DNA of 64,000 bases from Alphaproteobacteria bacterium (GTDB taxonomy: Bacteria; Pseudomonadota; Alphaproteobacteria; RF32; CAG-239), in the NCBI GenBank assembly GCA_015062305.1, contig SUUX01000001.1:64485-128484 (forward strand), read 5' to 3'. The position numbers were made by a program, and so were the translations under genes. Of the stretch, positions 55,724 to 62,993 are shown one piece after another. The notes under the pieces were generated by a model. The model did no database searches. It worked only from the letters and a program-made list of their open reading frames with translations, and was not told the DNA's origin. Each line of letters opens with the position of its first letter. Positions within the stretch are counted from its first letter, which is position 1.

Positions 55724-56874
55724 TATTCTGAACCCAATAAAAGATAGCTTATATTTTTGCGAATTCTTCCAAACAGACCAACTTCTGCCACATCTGCTGC
55801 TGCAATTAACGGAATTTCAACTGTTGGCTGATTGGGAATTTCGACTTTTACAACACCGAGTTGCTGTCCCTTTTTGACCGGAGCTTTAACCGGTTTGTCG
55901 TAAGAAGCCTTGAGTTTTACATCATTCTTTTGGTTGCGTTTGAGAGTGCGCACCACATCTTCGGAAACAACCATAGAAACATCGGGTTGAACACCATACC
56001 AAACAGGAATATCTGCCACCTTATGTCCCTTGTTTAGAAGTTTATAATTATTAAACTCCCTAAAGCCCCAGCTCATTATTCTTTCGGCCTCTTCTGAGCG
56101 TTCTTTGTTTGAATTTAGGCCTGTCATAACCCCAATCAGACGGCGACCGTCTTTTTTGGCAGACGCTGTCAAGCAATATCCGGCTTCTTCTGTGTGGCCT
56201 GTCTTTAGGCCATCGGCATAGGGCATGCTGTATAACAACGGGTTACGGTTGCCTTGACGAATATTACGATAAACAAACTCTTTCATAGAAAAAAGATGAT
56301 AGTATTGCGGATATTCTGAGATAATTCTGCGTGATAATTTTGCCAAATCTTCTACAGACATTCGATGGTCCGGATGAGGAAGCCCTGTGGCATTGGCAAA
56401 ATGAGAATTGGTTAGACCAATCTCTTGAGCTTTGGCATTCATGTCTGCGGCAAAGTCTTCTTCTGTTCCGGCAAGATTTTCGGCAACAACAATACATGCA
56501 TCATTACCAGATTGAATGATGATGCCTTTTAGCAAATCTTCTACTCTAACTTTGTCACCGATGGCCAAAAACATGGTAGACCCACCACTGGCAGCACCGC
56601 CTTTGCGCCATGCGTTTTCGCTTACGGTAAATGTATCATCTAAAGATAGTGTGCCATCTCCAAGTTTGTTGAACAACATATAAACAGTCATCAATTTGCT
56701 CATTGATGCCGGAGGTATCATTTTTTCGGCATCTTTGGTATGAAGATATTGGCCGGTATCATAGTCCATTAAAATAAGATTGCGAGCCTTGGTTTCAATG
56801 GATTGCGCATGAGTGGCAGAAAAAACAAAGCCACAAAACGCTATGGACGAAAGTAATTTTGAAGAAAGTTTCAT
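55723..56874 (-). CDS. dacA: D-alanyl-D-alanine carboxypeptidase (penicillin-binding protein 5/6 type)
   Basis: A 383-residue exported enzyme that trims the pentapeptide of peptidoglycan. Signal peptide (to about 24), then the three penicillin-binding motifs: SxxK in PASMSKLM (about 58), SGN in IIQSGNDA and KTG in DGLKTGHTEEAG. A PBP5_C beta domain and an amphipathic terminal helix (GRIRKNISYLLL) for membrane attachment follow. First recognised partner of rlpA, 17 bases downstream of it. Confidence 0.95.
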   Translation of the reverse strand: MKLSSKLLSSIAFCGFVFSATHAQSIETKARNLILMDYDTGQYLHTKDAEKMIPPASMSKLMTVYMLFNKLGDGTLSLDDTFTVSENAWRKGGAASGGSTMFLAIGDKVRVEDLLKGIIIQSGNDACIVVAENLAGTEEDFAADMNAKAQEIGLTNSHFANATGLPHPDHRMSVEDLAKLSRRIISEYPQYYHLFSMKEFVYRNIRQGNRNPLLYSMPYADGLKTGHTEEAGYCLTASAKKDGRRLIGVMTGLNSNKERSEEAERIMSWGFREFNNYKLLNKGHKVADIPVWYGVQPDVSMVVSEDVVRTLKRNQKNDVKLKASYDKPVKAPVKKGQQLGVVKVEIPNQPTVEIPLIAAADVAEVGLFGRIRKNISYLLLGSE

Positions 56875-56891
56875 ATCAGACCTCTATTTGT

Positions 56892-57770
56892 TTAATCTTG
56901 GACAACAGCTGCGTTATATATACCGTGATGTTTTACTTGAGCCAGAGCTACTTCGGCTTCTTTTTTGTGAGCAAACGGGCCGACTCTTACGCGGTAGAAA
57001 AGTTGGCCATCTATTGTTACATAATAAATATTTGTGGTGCCTACATCTTTGAGCTGCGAACTCAGATTTTTGGCTGCGGTCTCTTTGGTATAGGCTCCGG
57101 CCTGTACAAACCAACTACCTTTAGGATATGGTTTGATAGAATTGGAGTTTAAGTATCCGGCTCCAATCAGGTGCAACGGCTTTACATCTTGTGCTGTTTT
57201 TACGGTTTGTTTGGCAGATGATGCCTTGAGTATGGTTTTGCTGCTACCCCCGTTTAAAAGAGCTTCTTTAAGTTGACGGCTTTCTTCAGCCATTATTTCG
57301 ACACGAACTTTGGCTGTGCCTTGTGTCTGATAACCCAAAAGTTGAGCTCCGCGTTTGGATATATCAATAATGCGATTCTTGGCGTATGGACCTCTGTCGT
57401 TTACTCGCAAAACAAGTGAGCGACCATTCTCTAAATTTGTTACCTTAACAATGCTTGGTAGAGGCAGTGTTCTGTGTGCCGCGGTGAGTGCATGCATATC
57501 ATAGTGTTCGCCGTTGGCTGTTTTTTTGGCATGAAAATCTTCACCATACCATGAGGCAATACCAACTTCTGAATAGTTGTAGTCTTCTTTGGGATAATAC
57601 CATTTGCCCATAATCTTATAGGGTTTACCAACTTTGTAGCTTCCGCCCTGCCCCATTATGGTTTGAGCCTGTGAATATTTGCCATTTATGCGGCCATAGG
57701 TGCAGGCATTTAGCAAAAGACCAATGCCCACAAGCATTACAGTTAGTAGAATCGGTTTATTATTCGTCAT
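56892..57770 (-). CDS. rlpA: RlpA-type lipoprotein with SPOR domain
   Basis: A 292-residue septal-ring lipoprotein. Lipobox LLNAC (about 19-23), a double-psi beta-barrel domain (GIASWYGEDFHAKKTANGEHYD ... RVNDRGPYAKNRIIDISKRGAQLLG, about 70-160) and a carboxy-terminal SPOR domain (about 215-290: FVQAGAYTKETAAKNLSSQL) that binds denuded glycan at the division septum. RlpA proteins cleave or bind such glycans. Confidence 0.94.
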   Translation of the reverse strand: MTNNKPILLTVMLVGIGLLLNACTYGRINGKYSQAQTIMGQGGSYKVGKPYKIMGKWYYPKEDYNYSEVGIASWYGEDFHAKKTANGEHYDMHALTAAHRTLPLPSIVKVTNLENGRSLVLRVNDRGPYAKNRIIDISKRGAQLLGYQTQGTAKVRVEIMAEESRQLKEALLNGGSSKTILKASSAKQTVKTAQDVKPLHLIGAGYLNSNSIKPYPKGSWFVQAGAYTKETAAKNLSSQLKDVGTTNIYYVTIDGQLFYRVRVGPFAHKKEAEVALAQVKHHGIYNAAVVQD

Positions 57771-57836
57771 TTATTCTCTCAAAATCGTTTTTTACTGACG
57801 AACAAGTTATACTGTTTTTAAGACTTCGTAAAGCGT

Positions 57837-59120
57837 TTAATTATGCTTGTGTAATTTTCTTTGCGGAACCGGAACAGAAAAACCAATATTGGGATTATAA
57901 TTCTTAATTTTTTGCAACAATCTATAATCCGGATAGCCGTCTGCCGTTAGCTTGGCGGCTTGTTGCACCTTTTTGATGGCTTCTCTGGTTTGAGAACCCA
58001 GTTGTCCGTCTTCTTCCAACTTAAACCACCCTAATTTGTTTATAAATGATTGAAGAAGGATAATATCATCTGTGCGCAAACGTGTTGCCGGATCTTTATA
58101 TATAGGTTTCCATTCTTTATTTGATGATATATAATCAGAAAGGATTCCTATGGCTAAGGCATAATTCTCCGATCGGTTCCACTTCATTATAATATGAAAA
58201 TTGTTAAACACCAGATATGCTTTGCCTTTTTTGCCCTCAGGGGTTATTACGGCTCCTTGTATATCATCATCTAGCTTGATAACACTATAATCTTTGTTTT
58301 TGAGACCAATCTTTTTCCATTCCTTAACGGATTTGTTCTTGTTACGCCCTGTTTGAGAAAAATCAAAATTCCACGGCAGGCTGACTTCAATACCCCATGG
58401 TTCTGATTGTTTCCACCCAATAGAACTGAGATAATTTGCAGCCGAAGCCGCAGCATCTTCAAAAGAGTGCCAAATATCTATTTTTCCGTCTTGAGTATAA
58501 TCTACTGCATAGGCATTAAAAGTGGATGGCATAAATTGAAAGTGTCCCATTGCACCAGCCCAAGACCCTTGCATTCTGGTGTAATCAACATCCCATGTGT
58601 CTATAATCTTTAAGGCCTCGTATAGTTGAGATCTAAAAAACTTTGGTCTTCTGGTGTCATAGCTTAACATTGTTAAAGATGCAATAGTATTAAAACCTCC
58701 GAAATTTTGACCAAAATTGGTCTCAACGCCCCAAAATGCAGCCAAATATACCCCCGGAACGCCATATTTTTTCTCTATATCATCAAACAGAGGCTTCAAT
58801 TCTTGATAATGTTTGCGGGCCTCTTCAACCCTACGTCTGGAAACAACCCTGTTAACATAGTCTGTTGATGTTAGTGCAAATTCTATTTGTTTGCGGTCTA
58901 TCTTGACGACTTCTGGTGCCGGGTGATAAAAATCTTGAGCATAAACTTTTTCCAATGTTTGTTTGGATATCCCTTTTTGTAACATTTCAGACTTTAGTTC
59001 TTCTAGCCAGCACAGATATTCTTTGGGGGCAAAAGATGTGACACTGGCACATGCGGCTGTGCTTATACACAGAGCCAAAACCAAACCAGAAACCGATTGT
59101 GATAAAGACATTCTATACAA
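57837..59120 (-). CDS. mltB: Lytic murein transglycosylase B family protein
   Basis: A 427-residue exported enzyme that cleaves glycan strands of peptidoglycan. Signal peptide (to about 25), SLT_2 domain with the catalytic glutamate in AAFWGVETNFGQNFGG (about 134) and AMGHFQFMPSTFNAYAVDY, then a carboxy-terminal peptidoglycan-binding domain (LQSFINKLGW...DGQLGSQTREAIKKVQ). It stands 66 bases ahead of rlpA and heads the run mltB, rlpA, dacA, tmk, holB, tatD, MBL, DHH. Confidence 0.92.
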   Translation of the reverse strand: MYRMSLSQSVSGLVLALCISTAACASVTSFAPKEYLCWLEELKSEMLQKGISKQTLEKVYAQDFYHPAPEVVKIDRKQIEFALTSTDYVNRVVSRRRVEEARKHYQELKPLFDDIEKKYGVPGVYLAAFWGVETNFGQNFGGFNTIASLTMLSYDTRRPKFFRSQLYEALKIIDTWDVDYTRMQGSWAGAMGHFQFMPSTFNAYAVDYTQDGKIDIWHSFEDAAASAANYLSSIGWKQSEPWGIEVSLPWNFDFSQTGRNKNKSVKEWKKIGLKNKDYSVIKLDDDIQGAVITPEGKKGKAYLVFNNFHIIMKWNRSENYALAIGILSDYISSNKEWKPIYKDPATRLRTDDIILLQSFINKLGWFKLEEDGQLGSQTREAIKKVQQAAKLTADGYPDYRLLQKIKNYNPNIGFSVPVPQRKLHKHN

Positions 59121-59201
59121 CTTTCAATAAACATTGTTATCGTATAATTAAATCATTTGTGTATAGTATTGCAAAGTTGTAAATAAATTATAAAAAAAAG
59201 C

Positions 59202-59230
59202 TTGACGATATGAAAACTTTAAGTTAAAAG
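59202..59230 (+). promoter_or_regulatory. Candidate promoter of the tRNA-Ser repeat locus
   Basis: TTGACG (59202-59207) with a weak TTAAAA -10 box 16 bases later (59224-59229). It lies about 30 bases before the first tRNA-like repeat, so one transcript would include both repeats and the tRNA. Confidence 0.4.
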
Positions 59231-59257
59231 TCTTTTTCAGAACGGTAGTTTACCTAT

Positions 59258-59509
59258 GGAGAGGTGGCGAAAAGGTTTAATGCAGCGGTCTTGGAATCGC
59301 AGATGGCCGGAGGCCCAAACCGGAGAGGCAGAAACGGAGTTTCTGAGACGGTTTTCTCCTTTGATTATTATAAATGCACCTATGGAGAGGTGGCAGAGCG
59401 GTTTAATGCAGCGGTCTTGGAATCGCAGATGGCCGGAGGCCCAAACCGGAGAAGCAGAAACGAAGTTTCTGAGACGGTTTTCTCCTTTGATTATTATAAA
59501 CACACCTAT
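59258..59509 (+). repeat. Two 126-bp tandem repeats carrying the 5' half of tRNA-Ser
   Basis: Copies at 59258-59383 and 59384-59509 are nearly identical. Each begins with the first 37 or so bases of the tRNA-Ser gene that follows (GGAGAGGTGGC...GCGGTCTTG), then diverges into 85 bases containing a CAGAAAC/GTTTCTG hairpin and a GACGGTTTTCTCC end. The end TTTCTCC could pair with the GGAGAGG start, but no T-arm, proper anticodon stem or CCA is present, so these are not normal tRNAs. Copy one has extra changes in the D-arm. Confidence 0.9.
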
Positions 59510-59599
59510 GGAGAGGTGGCAGAGCGGTTTAATGCAGCGGTCTTGAAAACCGTCGAGGGGGCGACCCCTCCGTGAGTTCGAATCTCACTCTCTCCGCCA
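59510..59599 (+). tRNA. tRNA-Ser(TGA)
   Basis: A 90-nt class II tRNA: acceptor GGAGAGG, anticodon arm GCGGT-CTTGAAA-ACCGT with anticodon TGA, long variable arm GAGGGG-CGA-CCCCTC, T-arm GTTCGAATC and encoded GCCA end. Confidence 0.96.
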
Positions 59600-59607
59600 A
59601 TATAATA

Positions 59608-59636
59608 GCCCAACTATTATGGTTGGGCTTTTTTTG
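59608..59636 (+). terminator. Intrinsic terminator of tRNA-Ser
   Basis: AGCCCAAC (59608-59615) / GTTGGGCT (59622-59629) stem with six-base loop and a T-run. Confidence 0.95.
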
Positions 59637-59957
59637 TTTCTATTTTCTATGGCGGAAACGTCTCAAACAGCGCTTGTCTTAAAGACAAGCTTGTTTTCGT
59701 CAATTTAAGAGATTGATTTTGTTAAATTTATATGAAAAGAAAAAAATATTGCTTTGGTGATCAAAATGTGATATAATTAGCGTAAACAAAAAGCTATTGT
59801 GTTCTATTATTTGGTTAAAAGTTTTTCATAATTGTAATTTGAGGTTTTCCTTAAATTTTTGGTTATTGATTCTTTTTTTCAAGTAGTAGACACTTGCGCT
59901 TTTTGAAAAACAGACAATCAACAATAAACTATTAACTCTTAACTCTCAACAACAATT
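59637..59957 (+). promoter_or_regulatory. Long leader region of the gene at 59958
   Basis: About 320 bases without a gene. A sigma-70-type promoter is likely: TTGCTT (59749-59754), 17 bases, TATAAT (59772-59777). This predicts an untranslated leader of about 175 bases, ending in a CA-rich stretch (TTAACTCTCAACAACAATT) with no Shine-Dalgarno sequence. A CTTGTCTT/AAGACAAG palindrome lies near 59675-59692. Confidence 0.55.
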
Positions 59958-60398
59958 ATGAAAAATTTACTATTGAAAGCACTATGGGTGTTGCTAAATT
60001 ATCCTTCAGTGGCAATTTTAACGCTGGTAACAGTGATAGCATCAGCGATCCATCTGGTTTGTTATAATGACCAGAATGAAGCTTTGTGGACACAGGCATT
60101 GGGAGGCGCGGTGTGTATTACTTGGATACTCCTGGGTATCTTCCAAAGCATAGAAAGTGGGGATTTATATTGGAAAGGAACACAGACAATAATGTTCCTG
60201 TTGACGATATTAGTAGCCCTAATATCACTTGGATGCTATTTAAGTGGGAATAAGCACATGATATTCTCACAACTGGTGATTTATATGTCCCCAATATTGT
60301 ATATGTTTACCTGCGTAACTGCAGCTATTTATGCAGCTGTTTATTGTGCATTAAAATTGCTGAAAAGATGGGTGAATGAAAAAACAGAGACCCTGTAA
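59958..60398 (+). CDS. Unknown small integral membrane protein
   Basis: A 146-residue protein with four predicted membrane segments (about 13-34, 45-62, 75-94, 104-130) and a basic, charged carboxy-terminus. No family recognised. It has a long leader without Shine-Dalgarno sequence, its own promoter and a strong terminator right after it. The four-segment size resembles many small inner-membrane proteins of unknown role. Confidence 0.65.
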   Translation: MKNLLLKALWVLLNYPSVAILTLVTVIASAIHLVCYNDQNEALWTQALGGAVCITWILLGIFQSIESGDLYWKGTQTIMFLLTILVALISLGCYLSGNKHMIFSQLVIYMSPILYMFTCVTAAIYAAVYCALKLLKRWVNEKTETL

Positions 60399-60404
60399 AA
60401 TCTT

Positions 60405-60441
60405 AAATAACATCCTGTTGCAAAACAGGATGTTATTTATT
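60405..60441 (+). terminator. Intrinsic terminator of the gene at 59958
   Basis: A long perfect stem, AATAACATCCTGTT pairing with AACAGGATGTTATT around a short loop, followed by TATTTT. Confidence 0.9.
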
Positions 60442-60487
60442 TTCTATCTTATCATAAATCATCTCTTTAATGATAGATGAAAAATGG

Positions 60488-60865
60488 TTATCTCCAATTA
60501 ATTCTTGCTTTGCCTGTATTTCCTAAACGTCTGCATCTTTCGACTGTTACTGGTGATCTTTCTGTGTTAGATGGAAGTTCTGCCATCCTTTTTTCGTATT
60601 CATCTCGGTTTATTAAAGCTTGACCTATTTGCATTTTTAATAGAGGTTGAGATTTGAAATCTTTGTCAAACGTCAAGATATGTTGACCGGCATGCATTGT
60701 ATTGATATAATTGCGCAACTGTAATAAGTCTTCAGAAGAATTAGTGTTAAAATTTGGCAAGACAGCGTCTTCGCCTTGCGTTAATCTTTTGAATTCTTGG
60801 CTTGCAAAAAACTTTCTGCAACGATCTATATATTCATTGTTATTTATATCACCTTTTGTGTGCAT
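60488..60865 (-). CDS. Hypothetical small soluble protein
   Basis: About 125 residues from the ATG at 60865, chosen for the AGGAGAG site just upstream; the open frame reaches 60997 but that part would cross a terminator. The product is charged, with no export signal or known motif; a helical middle (SSEDLLQLRNYINTMHAGQHIL) and an Arg-rich end. It lies downstream of the CoaD-like gene but is separated from it by a terminator. Confidence 0.55.
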   Translation of the reverse strand: MHTKGDINNNEYIDRCRKFFASQEFKRLTQGEDAVLPNFNTNSSEDLLQLRNYINTMHAGQHILTFDKDFKSQPLLKMQIGQALINRDEYEKRMAELPSNTERSPVTVERCRRLGNTGKARINWR

Positions 60866-60927
60866 ACCATGCTCTCCTATCTTATATTGTTTTATTATAT
60901 AATATTTATCATGGGTCGACAAGTACA

Positions 60928-60960
60928 AAAAAACCTGCAGGTGCAAAGACCGGCAGGTTT
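60928..60960 (-). terminator. Intrinsic terminator of the CoaD-like gene
   Basis: On the minus strand AACCTGC and GCAGGTT (60953-60959 and 60932-60938) form a stem followed by TTTTTTTGT, about 20 bases after the stop at 60981. Confidence 0.85.
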
Positions 60961-60980
60961 TGTTGTAAGAATAATCAGCC

Positions 60981-62090
60981 TTATTTTGAAGAACCAAAGA
61001 GTTTTTTGTGAAGGAAAACGGCGTTTTCGAGTTCTAATTCTGAAAAAAGATGGGTTTGCTCCAGATATTGCATTGGATCTGCCATGTTTGAATAGAACGG
61101 AACTTTTGTTTTGCCACAATCTTGGGATCTAACAATTCGGCGATAAAGAGGATAATTCTCCTCATCTGTCAACAGAAGAAGATCACAACGAACAATAAGT
61201 TGTTGGTTATCTGTCAGTTGTGTCGGCACAGATGAATAGTCCATAGCCAGAATACACTGTTTGATTTCTTCTACATCTGAAAAAGAGATGTTTTTTTCTA
61301 CCCATACGGCGCTCTCTGCCGGTGTATCACAAACATCACGCAAAAACATAGCTCTAACCACAGAAGTGGGAATTTGCTCTATGCGCTTGAGAGCCAACTC
61401 TATATGCAATCGATTTAGCATATAGGCAACATGAGTAAAATTGCAACACCTACGATTACCATAGATGGCGTTTAGCTTTTCCCAAAGCTTATCCTGCTTG
61501 CTAAAGTAGCGCTGGAATGGTCTTTTGAGATAGTAACTCATCATGCGGTTGTGTACTCGCGGTGTGACATGGTGAAGAGCCTGGATATATTCGCCACGTT
61601 CACACAAGTGTTTTGACAACGAAGAAGACATGTGAGCAACCTCTGCATTGGTAGATTCCAAAATATAATCTTTGGACTTAAGCGGATAGTTGCGAATACG
61701 GAACTGACTTAGAATGGTATTCCGGAGTTCTTCCTCCACATGGATATCAAATTCATTACGGATTCCTCGCACCATCACGCTGGCATTGTGAAGAATGGCG
61801 GCATCGACAGTTTCTCCTTCGATAGGCACAACTTTGATGATGGACGGATCTTCCATAATGCGTCTGGCAACTTCTTGGCGAAATTGAACCGGACCATAGT
61901 CTAAATCCAAAAAGTCTTGAATTGTGTCTTTGACCATTTGAATTCGCTCTTGCAAGCTAAAATGACATGCTCCTGTGTTTTCTACTCCAATGATGATCTT
62001 TGGGTAGGCCTTTAGCACTCTGATAACAATGTTTAGATGACCTCGGTTGGAGGTATCAAACAAACCTGAATAAAAAGCAATCTTTTTCAT
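60981..62090 (-). CDS. CoaD-like nucleotidyltransferase fused to a degenerate HD-like domain
   Basis: A 369-residue two-domain protein. Residues 1-175 follow phosphopantetheine adenylyltransferase: FYSGLFDTSNRGHLNIV (the T/HxGH region), FSLQERIQMVKDTI, ASVMVRGIRNEFDIHVEEELRN (like VRGLRAVSDFEYE) and MSSSLSKHLCERGEYIQALHHVTPRV. Residues about 185-365 follow the order of predicted HD phosphohydrolases of the COG4339 type: FTHVAYMLNRLH, RAMFLRDVCDTPAE, VEEIKQCILAMDYS, RCDLLLLTDEENYPLYRRIVRSQ. The HD pair reads RD and other metal ligands seem lost. Normal CoaD is about 160 residues. No Shine-Dalgarno sequence. It may be the cell's CoaD or a relative with another substrate. Confidence 0.65.
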   Translation of the reverse strand: MKKIAFYSGLFDTSNRGHLNIVIRVLKAYPKIIIGVENTGACHFSLQERIQMVKDTIQDFLDLDYGPVQFRQEVARRIMEDPSIIKVVPIEGETVDAAILHNASVMVRGIRNEFDIHVEEELRNTILSQFRIRNYPLKSKDYILESTNAEVAHMSSSLSKHLCERGEYIQALHHVTPRVHNRMMSYYLKRPFQRYFSKQDKLWEKLNAIYGNRRCCNFTHVAYMLNRLHIELALKRIEQIPTSVVRAMFLRDVCDTPAESAVWVEKNISFSDVEEIKQCILAMDYSSVPTQLTDNQQLIVRCDLLLLTDEENYPLYRRIVRSQDCGKTKVPFYSNMADPMQYLEQTHLFSELELENAVFLHKKLFGSSK

Positions 62091-62195
62091 AGGCTTATAT
62101 TTTTATAAAAATAACATTAATAACTATTTTGTTCGCACAAAATATAGGTTTTTTCGCTATTGGTCAATACAAAAATTTTTATTGAATATTATTTG

Positions 62196-62224
62196 TTGAC
62201 AAAATAGACAATTTGTGGCATATT
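62196..62224 (+). promoter_or_regulatory. Promoter of the gene at 62267
   Basis: Consensus TTGACA (62196-62201), 17 bases, CATATT (62219-62224). The leader to the ATG would be about 35 bases, AT-rich and without Shine-Dalgarno sequence. Confidence 0.6.
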
Positions 62225-62266
62225 CTGTGTAATTTAAAAATTTTTATTATATTAAATCTATAGACA

Positions 62267-62455
62267 ATGCTAAAAAATGTGAAAGATGTTGTCAGTTTTC
62301 TGGATGAAGCCGGCATCATAAGAAGTGAAATTAAACAGGTAAGCCTTCCCAAAATCAAAAATCCTTTATGGCGAATCAAAGGAATATCTCGATATTTTTT
62401 TATCGACCAGGAAGGAAACCTCATCAAAACAGAAACTATAGGAGCTTCAGCTTAA
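62267..62455 (+). CDS. Small unknown protein (62 residues)
   Basis: A 62-residue, soluble, mixed-charge protein (MLKNVKDVVSFLDEAGIIRSE...) with no family I recognise. Evidence that it is real: a consensus promoter 43-71 bases upstream and an intrinsic terminator whose hairpin includes the last codons and the stop. It is divergent from the CoaD-like gene, with 176 bases between the two starts. Confidence 0.6.
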   Translation: MLKNVKDVVSFLDEAGIIRSEIKQVSLPKIKNPLWRIKGISRYFFIDQEGNLIKTETIGASA

Positions 62456-62477
62456 TGCTGACCTCCTATTTTTTTTG
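62438..62477 (+). terminator. Terminator overlapping the end of the 62-residue gene
   Basis: ATAGGAG-CT-TCAGC (62438-62451) pairs with GCTGA-C-CTCCTAT (62457-62469) with the stop codon in the loop, then eight T residues. Confidence 0.92.
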
Positions 62478-62548
62478 TTTATCTATGGTAGAATATTTTT
62501 TGGCAGTTTCAAAGCCACAAACAATACAAGACAATGCAATAATTACTT

Positions 62549-62950
62549 TTACAAACCCCACCTGTAGTCTCCCCTGCTATCGGCAACACAGGCATCTCCA
62601 TTGAAACTAAAATTACTAATAATGCCATTTATGATGGTAAAACTGGTTTTGCAATAATAAGTGCTATAGCGTGGTTGATCTGACAAACCAATATCTGGTG
62701 TAGCTATGGCTGAATATGCAATACTATTGGAATATGGTTGGTATCCTTGAGGGTGTTTTGAAAAATGCAAATATGTGATAACTTTTTCTTGTGGTGTGAC
62801 ATAAAAACTGTTACGAGGATATCCCCAAGACTGAAAAAGGCGTTCTTCTGACTGGCCAATCCATGGTTGCAACTCATCAGAATATGAAATATTGTTGCCG
62901 GCACAGCTAATTATTATCAGACAAATAAAGTATGTGACATATTTTTTCAT
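62549..62950 (-). CDS. Small lipoprotein of unknown function
   Basis: About 133 residues from the ATG at 62950, which has AGGAG upstream. A short signal peptide ends in the lipobox IISC; the mature part has an SEERLFQSWGYPRNSFYVTP segment, which recalls small outer-membrane lipoproteins that have a "W-G-x-P" motif, and two further cysteines that could form a disulfide. It lies about 40 bases after hflX and may be co-transcribed with it. Confidence 0.7.
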   Translation of the reverse strand: MKKYVTYFICLIIISCAGNNISYSDELQPWIGQSEERLFQSWGYPRNSFYVTPQEKVITYLHFSKHPQGYQPYSNSIAYSAIATPDIGLSDQPRYSTYYCKTSFTIINGIISNFSFNGDACVADSRGDYRWGL

Positions 62951-62993
62951 AACTAAATCTCCTGTTGAAGATGTAGTCAATGAGTTTTTGATT

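Noticed and set aside
59258..59509. Two extra functional tRNA-Ser(GGA) genes
   Set aside because: A GGA triplet is present at the anticodon position, but the anticodon stem cannot pair and no T-arm or CCA end exists.
59256..59575. Open frames of about 100 codons across the tRNA-Ser repeats
   Set aside because: They arise because the tandem repeat lengths keep the frame; they run into the tRNA gene itself.
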